Origin: Helicobacter sp. 11S03491-1
GTDB lineage: Bacteria > Campylobacterota > Campylobacteria > Campylobacterales > Helicobacteraceae
DNA length: 64,000 bases
NCBI RefSeq assembly: GCF_002272835.1
Contig: NZ_MLAO01000003.1
Location: 156,749 to 220,748, forward strand
Reading direction: 5' to 3'
Shown: piece by piece, positions 37,613 to 46,090 of the stretch
Layout: each line of letters starts with the position of its first letter
Numbering within the stretch: position 1 is the stretch's first letter
Notes under the pieces: model-generated
The model's input: the letters and a program-made list of their open reading frames with translations, nothing else
Databases searched by the model: none
What the model was told of the DNA's origin: nothing
Position numbers and translations under genes: made by a program

Positions 37613-38874
37613 AGCCACATATTCAATTAATTGGAGCTAGCAAGGTGTTTGTTTGTGATGAGGAGTTTGGCATTATTGATAATGGCGGGGTTGCTTTTGA
37701 GAGTGGGGGGAATCAAAATTGTATTGTTGCGCTGGGAGACTATGAAGAGCTCAAGGTAAAATACACAGATGCAACTTTTTATTCAGATAGTGTAATTTTA
37801 CCCGGATTTGTCAATTCCCATATTCATTTTGAATTTGGTAATAATATTTCAAGTTTTGTATATGGGGGATTTGACAAATGGCTTCAAAGTGTTATGGCAA
37901 AGCGTGATAACGTCTTGTTGGATATACAAGATTGTGTTACATCAGGTATTCAAGAACAACTTCGCAGTGGAGTAACAAGTGTAGGGGCGATCAGTAGTTA
38001 TGGTCATGATCTTACATTGTTAGCACAATCTCCTCTTAGGGTTACATATTTCAATGAAGTTATCGGCAGCACGCCTTCCGGCATAGATTTTTTGTATTCT
38101 GATTTCTTAGCCAGATACCATGCTTCCAGACAATTGCAATCATACCGTTTTAGCCCTGCAATTGCTATACATTCCCCTTATTCTGTCCATAGTGTGTTAG
38201 CAAAAAAAGTTTTAGAACTTGCCAGAAAAGATCGCGTGCTTACATCAACACATTTTTTGGAATCTCATTTTGAACGTCAATGGCTCCAAGAAGCCAAGGG
38301 TTGGTTTGGGAATTTTTATAAAAAGGTTTTAAATATCACTTCCCCACAACCTTTTTATAGCATTGAAGAATTTATAAATCTTTTTGAAGGACTGGATACT
38401 TTGTTTGTTCATTGTCTTTTTGCATCACAAAAAGAATTCGCACAAATTGGCAAAAATGGTAGTATTGTCTCATGCCCACGATCTAATCGTTTATTAAACA
38501 ATACTTATTTAGACTTATCTGTGTTGCAATCTCAAGGAATTTCACCTATTTTTGCTACAGATGGTAAGAGTTCTAATAACAACCTTAATATGCTTGAAGA
38601 GCTTAGAAGCGCTTTGTTTGGATATGAAAAATTAGATTTGGAAGATTTAAGCAAAACTCTTATTTTGGGGGCTAGTGCTAATGCTGCAAAAGCATTAAGG
38701 CTTAATAATGGGATTCTTAAAAATGGAAAGTGGGCAGATATTGCAGTATTTCAATGTCCTCAAATCGCTCAAAGTTCTCAAGCTCCCCTTCAATTCTTGC
38801 TTCAATCCGGAGAAGTTACAACTCTCTATATCAATGGTAGTGCAGTAATAAAAGATAATCATCTTTATTCTTAA
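37609..38874 (+). CDS. mqnX: 6-aminodeoxyfutalosine deaminase (amidohydrolase)
   Basis: A 421-residue metal-dependent deaminase of the COG0402 amidohydrolase group. Metal ligands and catalytic positions: H71 and H73 (NSHIHFEFGN), H188 (IAIHSPYS), H215 (THFLES), H268 (FVHC), D318 (FATDGKSSNN). In Campylobacterota this family (HP0267, Nis_0429) acts on 6-amino-6-deoxyfutalosine, linking MqnE to later futalosine steps; here the assignment rests on that knowledge plus the presence of mqnE and mqnC. Other adenosine-type deaminase or MTA/SAH deaminase activity cannot be excluded. It is the last gene of the pyrC2-like-mscS operon, which follows ccdA. Confidence 0.8.
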   Translation: MKPHIQLIGASKVFVCDEEFGIIDNGGVAFESGGNQNCIVALGDYEELKVKYTDATFYSDSVILPGFVNSHIHFEFGNNISSFVYGGFDKWLQSVMAKRDNVLLDIQDCVTSGIQEQLRSGVTSVGAISSYGHDLTLLAQSPLRVTYFNEVIGSTPSGIDFLYSDFLARYHASRQLQSYRFSPAIAIHSPYSVHSVLAKKVLELARKDRVLTSTHFLESHFERQWLQEAKGWFGNFYKKVLNITSPQPFYSIEEFINLFEGLDTLFVHCLFASQKEFAQIGKNGSIVSCPRSNRLLNNTYLDLSVLQSQGISPIFATDGKSSNNNLNMLEELRSALFGYEKLDLEDLSKTLILGASANAAKALRLNNGILKNGKWADIAVFQCPQIAQSSQAPLQFLLQSGEVTTLYINGSAVIKDNHLYS

Positions 38875-39169
38875 TAATATCATTATTTTAAAATATTCAC
38901 CAAATATAACAGATATTATTTGTGCGAATTAACTTATTTTGAGAGGACATCAGAAGCGCTGTTATTGTGAATGGGTGTGTATTGCTTATGATGGCTGTAA
39001 AGGTGAAAATATTATGGAAAAGTAGATTTTTCTTGTTAAAATTAATGATTATCCAATATTAAAAACATATTTGGATGGTTTTTGGGAAAAAATCTCTACA
39101 AAAATACACTTCCTTTATGGCTTCAGAATCAACTCCATTACAGACAATCCAAAGAAGCCAATAAGATGA
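38875..39169. other. Intergenic region with possible gene remnant
   Basis: A 295-bp stretch with no convincing gene. One plus-strand frame is open from 38933 to 39166 apart from a TAG at 39023-39025. It encodes a Cys-rich segment (RCYCEWVCIAYDGC) and then a stretch rich in aromatic residues, but it lacks a start with a ribosome-binding site. It may be a decayed gene or chance. Confidence 0.3.
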
Positions 39170-39442
39170 TCAGATGACCATCTTAATTTCTTGGTGAGTT
39201 GAGAGTTTACAATAGATTTCATCGCGTTCTTTTTGGCTATTTACTACTATTGTTGCATGTAGGCTTACAAATCTACCTTTTGAGGATTTGTTTTTAGCCT
39301 CTAGTGTATAAGGTCTTGGCATAATTTCAAACACAGCCTCTATGATTTTATCTTCATTTTCTCCTATAATGCGGTATTCCCATTGGGTTGGGTAGGAAAT
39401 ATCAGGCTTTCCTTGCAAGATACTTAGATTTTTAGTTTTCAT
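39170..39442 (-). CDS. YbeD/DUF493-family protein
   Basis: A 90-residue cytoplasmic protein with the DUF493 pattern: YPTQWEYRIIGENEDKIIEAV near residues 17-37, then a KGRFVSLHATIVV strand (about 59-71) and a final short helix-strand. The E. coli homologue YbeD has an ACT-like fold; its function is not established. AGG-containing RBS (GGAGG in TTATGGAGGTTC) precedes the ATG at 39442. It lies 32 bp downstream of lon on the same strand and may be read from the same transcript. Confidence 0.8.
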   Translation of the reverse strand: MKTKNLSILQGKPDISYPTQWEYRIIGENEDKIIEAVFEIMPRPYTLEAKNKSSKGRFVSLHATIVVNSQKERDEIYCKLSTHQEIKMVI

Positions 39443-39474
39443 TTAGAACCTCCATAAGGCTTAATCAAGAAAAT

Positions 39475-41874
39475 CTAGATTAAAATCTGCGTAAGGACAT
39501 CTTCAATTTTTTTCACAGGAATAATTTGGACTTCTTTTTTGACTTCTTCGGGAATATCCCCAAGATCTCTTTGATAATTCTTCTCAGGAATAAGAACTTT
39601 TTTCATCCCTGCTTTGTGGGCTGCAATTAATTTTTCTTTGAGTCCTCCTATGGGTAGGACGCTTCCGGTGAGCGTGAGTTCTCCGGTCATTGCGACATCA
39701 GATTTTGTCTTTACATCACACAAAATTGAAGCGATTACACTTGCCATTGCGATACCTGCACTGGGTCCATCTTTTGGGGTAGCACCCTCAGGAACATGTA
39801 AATGAATATCATAAAGATTATAAGCTTGTATTTCTTGATCTTTTTTGGATTTTTTGGATTTTTTTGGGGATATTTTTAAAATTTCAGAATCAATCAAAAC
39901 TTTAATGACCGAAAATGCAATATGTGCAGATTCTTTCATTACATCTCCCAGACTTCCTGTGAGGGTTAAAATGCCTTTTCCTTTGATTTTAATAGCTTCA
40001 ATCTTAAGCACATCTCCCCCCACACTTGTCCATGCCAATCCATTCACGACGCCCACTTTGTTTTCTTTGAGGGCAGCATCAATCTCAAAGACAATTTTGT
40101 CCAGATATAAAGGCAAATCTTTTGGAGTAATGAGAATTTTTCTAATTTTTTCTTTGGATTCTAAGATAGTTTTAGCACATTTTCTCATAATACTCGCAAT
40201 ACTCCGACGCAAATTTCTTACTCCTGCTTCGCGTGTATATTTTTCGATAATCATTTTAAGGGCTAGGGGAGTGATGGAAATTTCACTTTCTTTAAGAGCA
40301 TGTTTTTTGAGTTCTTGAGGGATAAGATATTTTTTTGCAATTTCTTCTTTTTCTTGAGGGGTATAGCTTGAAACGCTGATAAATTCCATCCTATCGCGCA
40401 ATGGAGCAGGGATATTGGAAATATCATTGGCTGTTGCTATAAAAATGATCTGAGAGAGATCAAGATTGAAATTTGTATAATAGTCTCTAAAGGCAACGTT
40501 TTGTTCCGGATCAAGAATCTCAAGTAAGACGCTTGTAGGATCTCCTCGCATACTTCTACCTACTTTGTCAATTTCATCAAGCACCATTACGGGATTCATT
40601 TCTTTGGCTTCAATAAGACCTTGAACAATTCTTCCGGGCATAGCGCCGATGTAAGTGCGTCTATGCCCTCTAAGCTCATTGACATCTTCAAGCCCACCTA
40701 ATGCAATTCTAACTAAAGGGCGATTGATAGCTCTGGCAATAGAATTAGCAAGGCTGGTTTTTCCTACCCCCGGAGGTCCAAAGAAGCAAAGAATAGTGCC
40801 CTTTCCTTCGGTATTAGCTTTATCGCGTTGGTTGAGGAGTTCTCTTACGGCAAAGTATTCTACAATCCTTTCTTTAGGCTTTTGTAGTGAGTAATGATCG
40901 CGATCGAGTTGTTTTTGAACATTTTTTATAGATAATTTTTTCTTGGCAAATTTTCCAAAAGGAATTTCAAGCACCCATTCAATATAATTTTGGACTATGT
41001 TGGCATCAGCACTATCTTGATGCATTTTACTGAGACGATCAATTTGTTTTTTGATTTCTTTGTGAGTATCTTTATCTAAAAATGGCCTGAGTTTTTCAAG
41101 TTTCTGATAGTATTGATCAATTTCCTCATCTCTTTGCTTATCAATGCCAAGTTCTTTTTGAATTTGTTTGAGTTGTTCTTTGAGAAAATATTCTTTATTG
41201 ATTTGTTCCATTTTGTTATGGACTTTGTTTTTAATCTCTTTTTGAAGTTTTTGAGTTTGTATTTCTTCAATCACAAGATCGATGAGAAATAGCAATCTTT
41301 CTTCTGTGTCATTGCTAGCAAAAAGTTTATAAGATTGATCTTTTTTTAGCCTTAAAATAGAAGATATAAGATCGATAATGCGATTGGGATCATCGTTATC
41401 ATCAATTGTTTTTAAGAGATCAGGGGGAAAAAATTGACTGATATTAGCGAGATTAGTTACTTTTTCACGCAAAACTTCCATAATGGCATTGATTTTATCA
41501 GCATCATAATCTTTGTAAGTAATCACATCTACTAATGCTTGAAGAGGGTTATCATTTTCTATAGAAATGATTCTGCCTTTTGTAATGCCCTGAAAAAGAA
41601 GTTTTGTGCGACCATCAGGGAGTGCTACTTTTCGCATAATACTTCCAATAACCCCTACATCATAAAAACTATCTTTAGATCTTTTTTGTTCTTGAGAATT
41701 TTTTGCACAACTTACAAATACAAGATCGTTTTGCTCAAGAGCTTTGTTGGCAGCCTTGATATTGGCTTCATCGGAGATAAAAATAGGAGCAATCATAAAA
41801 GGATACATAAAAACTTCATCTTCAATAATAACAGGTATTATACTTGGGAAACTCCCATAATTGCTTATTTGCAT
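39475..41874 (-). CDS. lon: ATP-dependent protease Lon
   Basis: A 799-residue cytoplasmic AAA+ serine protease that removes damaged and regulatory proteins. An N-terminal substrate-binding domain (about 1-200) and coiled coil (about 205-300) precede the AAA+ module with Walker A GPPGVGKTS and Walker B VMVLDEID, then the protease domain with the Ser of PKDGPSAGIAM and the Lys of GLKEKLIAAHKAG forming the Ser-Lys dyad. A Lys-rich SPKKSKKSKKD insert lies in the protease domain. The start ATG has AAAGGA upstream and lies 10 bp after bamD. The bamD-lon order is shared with H. pylori. Confidence 0.97.
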   Translation of the reverse strand: MQISNYGSFPSIIPVIIEDEVFMYPFMIAPIFISDEANIKAANKALEQNDLVFVSCAKNSQEQKRSKDSFYDVGVIGSIMRKVALPDGRTKLLFQGITKGRIISIENDNPLQALVDVITYKDYDADKINAIMEVLREKVTNLANISQFFPPDLLKTIDDNDDPNRIIDLISSILRLKKDQSYKLFASNDTEERLLFLIDLVIEEIQTQKLQKEIKNKVHNKMEQINKEYFLKEQLKQIQKELGIDKQRDEEIDQYYQKLEKLRPFLDKDTHKEIKKQIDRLSKMHQDSADANIVQNYIEWVLEIPFGKFAKKKLSIKNVQKQLDRDHYSLQKPKERIVEYFAVRELLNQRDKANTEGKGTILCFFGPPGVGKTSLANSIARAINRPLVRIALGGLEDVNELRGHRRTYIGAMPGRIVQGLIEAKEMNPVMVLDEIDKVGRSMRGDPTSVLLEILDPEQNVAFRDYYTNFNLDLSQIIFIATANDISNIPAPLRDRMEFISVSSYTPQEKEEIAKKYLIPQELKKHALKESEISITPLALKMIIEKYTREAGVRNLRRSIASIMRKCAKTILESKEKIRKILITPKDLPLYLDKIVFEIDAALKENKVGVVNGLAWTSVGGDVLKIEAIKIKGKGILTLTGSLGDVMKESAHIAFSVIKVLIDSEILKISPKKSKKSKKDQEIQAYNLYDIHLHVPEGATPKDGPSAGIAMASVIASILCDVKTKSDVAMTGELTLTGSVLPIGGLKEKLIAAHKAGMKKVLIPEKNYQRDLGDIPEEVKKEVQIIPVKKIEDVLTQILI

Positions 41875-41884
41875 TGTGATTCCT

Positions 41885-42526
41885 TTACCAGTTGAACATA
41901 ACTACATACCAAGGGGTATGTGAAGGTTTTGGGTGAGTTTCTTTTTCAAGTTCTTCATCAATCCTATCCAGATATTTATTCAAAGCTTCTTTTTTATGCT
42001 GTTTTTTATAGACATTTGCAATAGCCTTGTTGAGTTCATTTTGTCCTAAGATAAATTTAACTTGCATGTATTGGACATACGGAATGTAGCGACTATTTGG
42101 ATATTTATTGACAAAGTTATCCAGATCTTGGATAGTATCTGAAATAAATTCTTGATCTTTGCTTTGATTTTTAAAGCCATAATAATGGGCTTGAAGTTTT
42201 AGAAATGCTATATAGTCAGCATTTTGGATAGTGCCATATCGTTTGAGATATTCATCAAAATAAAATTCAGCCAAAATATATTCTTCTTCACTCATGTGCG
42301 CTTGACCTAAAATAAGCATAGCCTCAGGAAGAAGTGGTGAATTGATATGCTCACTTTGAAGTGAGGAATAATAATTATCTGCTGCTTCAAGATTGCCAAA
42401 TTTAATTTCTTTTAAAATCCCTTGATACCAATATATAGCAGGTTTATTGTATTCGGTATTTTGCTTGGCGCATCCAATAAAAAATCCAATCAGTAAAACT
42501 ACGAAAATAATCTGTTTATAAAACAT
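41885..42526 (-). CDS. bamD: Outer-membrane assembly lipoprotein BamD (ComL)
   Basis: A 213-residue lipoprotein of the BAM complex. Signal peptide with lipobox IGFFIGC (Cys about 19), then tetratricopeptide-like helical repeats such as EEYILAEFYFDEYLKRYG and LDNFVNKYPNSRYIPYVQYM, typical of BamD. It docks on BamA POTRA domains at the inner face of the outer membrane; bamA is at 15 kb. It is the first gene of the bamD-lon unit and is divergent from fliW. Confidence 0.9.
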   Translation of the reverse strand: MFYKQIIFVVLLIGFFIGCAKQNTEYNKPAIYWYQGILKEIKFGNLEAADNYYSSLQSEHINSPLLPEAMLILGQAHMSEEEYILAEFYFDEYLKRYGTIQNADYIAFLKLQAHYYGFKNQSKDQEFISDTIQDLDNFVNKYPNSRYIPYVQYMQVKFILGQNELNKAIANVYKKQHKKEALNKYLDRIDEELEKETHPKPSHTPWYVVMFNW

Positions 42527-42703
42527 AACACCCCATTTAATCTTAAAAATTGCAAAATTTTAATTGTATTATATCTTATATCATGCAACCATTTTCATAA
42601 AATACGTTGAAATAAAATTGATTTTTAGGTAAAATCTTGAAAAATTAATGATAAGATTTTAATTTTAGTATTGCAGTGTAAGTTAAAGATGAGGTTAAAT
42701 ATA

Positions 42704-43096
42704 ATGATTTTTGATGTGAAATCACCGATTTTGGGATTTGAAAATGTTACAAAAATGAAATTAGAAAAAATAGATAATATTTTTGTTCGTTTAAGCAATG
42801 CAGAAAATGATGTCCCTGTTTTCACCTTGATCAATCCTTTTGTTTTAAGAGAATATGAATTTGATGTCCCTGTTGCCCTAAAACTCTTGCTTGATCTTGA
42901 TAATAGTAAAAATATCTTTACAGCCAATATTATGGTTATCCAAACCCCTATTCAAAATTCTACAATTAATTTCTTAGCTCCAATTATTTTTAATTTTGAT
43001 AATCAAACAATGGGGCAAGTGGTTCTTGATAGCCTTAAATATCCTCAATATGGATTAGCAGAGTCAATTTCTGCTTATTATCAAGAAGAAAAATAA
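42704..43096 (+). CDS. fliW: Flagellar assembly factor FliW
   Basis: A 131-residue cytoplasmic protein that binds flagellin and antagonises CsrA, tying flagellin translation to filament assembly. The N-terminal [14 protein letters not shown] and the central [16 protein letters not shown] are family patterns. I chose ATG 42704 (GAGG at 42691-42694) because it gives the usual FliW N-terminus; ATGs at 42671 and 42689 are upstream alternatives. It is divergent from bamD, as in H. pylori where fliW, bamD and lon are neighbours. Confidence 0.9.
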   Translation: MIFDVKSPILGFENVTKMKLEKIDNIFVRLSNAENDVPVFTLINPFVLREYEFDVPVALKLLLDLDNSKNIFTANIMVIQTPIQNSTINFLAPIIFNFDNQTMGQVVLDSLKYPQYGLAESISAYYQEEK

Positions 43097-43146
43097 TTTT
43101 TTTAATTTTCATTTTTACTTAGCTTATTTGTTGTTTGGTTCTAAAA

Positions 43147-43152
43147 TATAAT
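43147..43152 (+). promoter_or_regulatory. Probable proC -10 box (TATAAT)
   Basis: TATAAT 24 bp before the start codon, followed by AGGAGG at 43163-43168. The leader would be very short (about 15-18 bases). Confidence 0.4.
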
Positions 43153-43175
43153 TTTATATTCCAGGAGGATTTAAA

Positions 43176-43958
43176 ATGGCAGAGAAGAATACTTTAATTT
43201 TTGTTGGATATGGCAGCATGGCAAAAGCTATTGCATGTGGGATTTATAATAGTAATTTGAAGAGCAAATATCATCTTGAAATAGCCGGCAGAGATTCAAA
43301 AAAAGCACAACATTTTATTGATTGCAATCATTTAGGGGATATAGCCAAAATCTACCAATCTTGTTGTGAGATTAATGTCGATCAAAAAATCGTTATTTTA
43401 TGCCTAAAACCTTATGCTTTAGGGAATTTTAAGTATATAGGCAATGCAAATTCTGTTTATAGTGTCATGGCAGGGGTGGGTATACAGACTCTTAAACAAC
43501 ATATTCATTCCGGTGGTTATGCTAAATTAATGCCTAATGTTGGGGCTAGATACCAAAAATCTTCTACAGCAGTTTTTGTAGAAGGAGATATAAAACAAGA
43601 AGCCCAAGAAATACTTTCAAGTTTTGGGAGTGCTGTATTTGTAGATTCTGAAAGTTTAGTAGATGCCTCTATTGCCACAGGAGGAAGTTCTCCTGCATTT
43701 TTGGCATTGGTTGCCCAAGCAATTATTGATGCCGGAGTGAGGGAAGGGTTGAGACGAGATGATGCCTTAAAACTTGTGCGTGCAACATTTGAAGGCTTTG
43801 CTTCTTTGATGAATGAACAAACCCCTGATGAGATTATTTCTTCTATTACAAGTCCGGGGGGAACAACTGTTGAAGGACTTTATGTGCTTGAAGATAGAGC
43901 TGTGAGAGGCGCTTTTATACAAGCTTGCCATGAGGCTGTTGCTAAATCCAAGAAATAA
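43176..43958 (+). CDS. proC: Pyrroline-5-carboxylate reductase
   Basis: A 260-residue NAD(P)H-dependent enzyme for the last step of proline synthesis. The N-terminal Rossmann motif is FVGYGSMAKAI (9-19). The C-terminal helical domain has GGSSPAFLALVAQAI and the ITSPGGTTVEGL signature near residue 228. AGGAGG with 7-base spacing precedes the ATG. It ends 2 bp from the convergent Cache-domain gene. Confidence 0.95.
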   Translation: MAEKNTLIFVGYGSMAKAIACGIYNSNLKSKYHLEIAGRDSKKAQHFIDCNHLGDIAKIYQSCCEINVDQKIVILCLKPYALGNFKYIGNANSVYSVMAGVGIQTLKQHIHSGGYAKLMPNVGARYQKSSTAVFVEGDIKQEAQEILSSFGSAVFVDSESLVDASIATGGSSPAFLALVAQAIIDAGVREGLRRDDALKLVRATFEGFASLMNEQTPDEIISSITSPGGTTVEGLYVLEDRAVRGAFIQACHEAVAKSKK

Positions 43959-43960
43959 AT

Positions 43961-44878
43961 TTAGTTTCTATCGTCTTTATTCATAGCGCCATAGGCAAAT
44001 TTGACATAAATGGACAATCCAAATAAAAGCATAGCTACGCCGGCAGTAAGATAAACAGCATAGATAATTTTATCAGGTTCGCTAATAGTAAATTTGAATA
44101 CCAACATCAAAGCCTCAATCGCTAGTGCAATAACAATAGAACCCAAAAATCTAATCATCGTTTTGTGAATAGCACGATGATTATCCCCGCTATTCTTTCC
44201 TAGCACTTCTTCTTCAAAAATTGCTTTTACCAAATCAAAAATTGCCAGTGATAATGTAAGTAAAATCGTGGCTTCAAAAACTTCTTTGATGTCGAAACTT
44301 CTAAAATGAACTGAAGCTGTCCAAAAACTTCCAACTCCTTTGACAAAAAGTAAAATTGAGATAAGAGTAAGCATTGTAGAGAGACAAAAATACATAGCAA
44401 TGCTAAAATTCGAAAAAATATCATAAAAGCGGCTTGGAGAACTAATGTTGATAGCATCTTTGAGAGGGATATCAATGCAAACAACAAATTGCAATTCATG
44501 ATTGGGGGTGTAAATTGGATAAGAAGAGGTAACAACAAGATTTCCATTAATTTGAGTGGGGTATGGGTTGGTAATAATACATTTTTGTTCTTTGATAGCT
44601 TCATAAAAATAAGCTCTATCTGAAAAATTTTCATAAGTATTTTCGCGTATATTTTGATTATCTGTGATAGTCTGACTTATTTGATTGCCTTTAGCATCCA
44701 GAACATAGATACAATCAAAAGCTTTAATTTCATCTTTTATTTTTTTAATAGCTGTTAGAATAGATTCTAGGCTTGTTGCCGGCATATAATTTTTGATATT
44801 TTGAGTAAAAAGATAGCAGATATAAGCACGAAGTTCATAGCGAATCTTAGAATAAGTAACAATGTCTTTAGAAAGCAT
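43961..44878 (-). CDS. Cache/PDC-domain membrane protein without a known output domain
   Basis: A 305-residue protein. Residues about 40-150 look like a PDC/Cache ligand-binding domain: FDCIYVLDAKGNQIS, then NFSDRAYFYEAIKEQKCIITNPYPTQINGNLVVTSSYPIY, which matches the pattern of chemoreceptor Cache domains. Four membrane segments follow (about 150-175, 200-222, 243-265, 273-298). No methyl-accepting, histidine kinase, GGDEF or HAMP module follows, and there is no N-terminal membrane segment before the Cache part. The start is supported by GAGGATAT upstream of ATG 44878. Ligand and output are unknown. Convergent with proC. Confidence 0.75.
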   Translation of the reverse strand: MLSKDIVTYSKIRYELRAYICYLFTQNIKNYMPATSLESILTAIKKIKDEIKAFDCIYVLDAKGNQISQTITDNQNIRENTYENFSDRAYFYEAIKEQKCIITNPYPTQINGNLVVTSSYPIYTPNHELQFVVCIDIPLKDAINISSPSRFYDIFSNFSIAMYFCLSTMLTLISILLFVKGVGSFWTASVHFRSFDIKEVFEATILLTLSLAIFDLVKAIFEEEVLGKNSGDNHRAIHKTMIRFLGSIVIALAIEALMLVFKFTISEPDKIIYAVYLTAGVAMLLFGLSIYVKFAYGAMNKDDRN

Positions 44879-44990
44879 AATATATCCTCACACAATATTT
44901 GAAATTATATTTTACTATGAAATAAACATTTTAGAAAGCAAAAAGAGTGTAGATTTAATATTTTTAAAGATTTTATCTCAAAATATGAAT

Positions 44991-44996
44991 TATAAT
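44991..44996 (+). promoter_or_regulatory. mraY -10 box (TATAAT)
   Basis: GAATTATAATTCTA, with TATAAT 27 bp before the mraY ATG and AAGGGTG at 45012-45018 as the ribosome-binding site. Confidence 0.45.
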
Positions 44997-45022
44997 TCTA
45001 AATTAAAAAACAAGGGTGCTGT

Positions 45023-46087
45023 ATGTTGTATTATCTGTATTCGGTTTTTGGTATCAATGTATTTCAATATCTTACCTTTAGGGCCGGAGTGAGTTTTTTC
45101 CTGGCATTTTTTTTATGCGCTTTCCTTTTGCCTTCTTTTATCAAATGGGCAAAATCAAAAAAAGCAAACCAACCCATATCAACATTTGTTCCCGCTCATC
45201 AAGGCAAGGCTAACACCCCTACAATGGGGGGGATTATTTTTATTTTAGCCACAGTAATTGCCTCTGTTTTGAGTGTTAAACTTAATAATACTTATGTTAT
45301 TTTAGGATTGGTTGTTTTGATTGCTTTTGGATTTATTGGAGCAAGAGATGATTATATAAAAATTGCTGCTAAAAAAAATAGCGGTATGAGCGCAAGGTTA
45401 AAATTCATTCTCCTTTTTATTGTTTCTGTAGGGGTATCAAGTGTGCTGAATATGAATGGATTGGATTCTAGTTTGTATGTGCCATTTATGAAAAAACCTT
45501 TGCTTTATTTGGATAATTATCCGGGCATAGCAATTGCATTTTGGACTTTGGTATTTTTGGCGACAACAAATGCTGTTAATATCACTGATGGATTAGATGG
45601 TCTTGCAACAGTTCCCGGCATTTGTGCTCTGGTATCTTTATCTGTGTTTGTATATATTGCAGGGAATGCTGAATTTTCCAGGTATCTCTTGTGGCCTCGA
45701 GTTGTAGATGCAGGAGAATTATTTATCGTATCTGTTGGACTTATTGGGGCGCTCCTTGGATTTTTATGGTATAACTGCCACCCTGCGCAAGTTTTTATGG
45801 GTGATAGTGGGAGTCTTGGGGTAGGAGGATTTATTGCTTATATGGCAATTATTTCTAATAATGAAATTTTACTTATTCTTATTGGCATCATTTTTGTGAT
45901 TGAGACTTTATCTGTTATTCTCCAAATAGGCAGTTACAAAACACGCAAAAAAAGAATTTTTCTTATGGCACCTATTCACCATCATTTTGAGGCAAAAGGT
46001 TGGGCAGAAAATAAAATTATCGTAAGGTTTTGGATTATTGCTATTTTGAGTAATATTATTGCGTTAATGAGTATTAAAATAAGGTAA
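45023..46087 (+). CDS. mraY: Phospho-N-acetylmuramoyl-pentapeptide transferase
   Basis: A 354-residue polytopic inner-membrane enzyme that moves phospho-MurNAc-pentapeptide from UDP to undecaprenyl phosphate, making lipid I. Signatures: [15 protein letters not shown] (about 61-75), [13 protein letters not shown] (about 185), MGDSGSLG (about 256) and PIHHHFE (about 318). About ten membrane segments. A G7 run sits at Met-Gly-Gly codons (45226-45232) but the frame is intact. Followed by murD after 3 bp, an mraY-murD pair separate from the usual large cell-wall cluster, as in H. pylori. Confidence 0.97.
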   Translation: MLYYLYSVFGINVFQYLTFRAGVSFFLAFFLCAFLLPSFIKWAKSKKANQPISTFVPAHQGKANTPTMGGIIFILATVIASVLSVKLNNTYVILGLVVLIAFGFIGARDDYIKIAAKKNSGMSARLKFILLFIVSVGVSSVLNMNGLDSSLYVPFMKKPLLYLDNYPGIAIAFWTLVFLATTNAVNITDGLDGLATVPGICALVSLSVFVYIAGNAEFSRYLLWPRVVDAGELFIVSVGLIGALLGFLWYNCHPAQVFMGDSGSLGVGGFIAYMAIISNNEILLILIGIIFVIETLSVILQIGSYKTRKKRIFLMAPIHHHFEAKGWAENKIIVRFWIIAILSNIIALMSIKIR

Positions 46088-46090
46088 GAG

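Noticed and set aside
39845..40318. 157-codon open frame on the plus strand
   Set aside because: It is antisense to the protease and AAA+ parts of lon, which have clear motifs. No ribosome-binding site and no family.
44227..44634. 135-codon minus-strand frame
   Set aside because: Lies in another frame inside the Cache-domain gene and has no own start signal.
45226..45232. G7 run in mraY (and C7 at 53203-53209 in the oxide reductase)
   Set aside because: Both encode conserved Gly-Gly codons, are below the length usually seen in phase-variable tracts, and mraY is essential.
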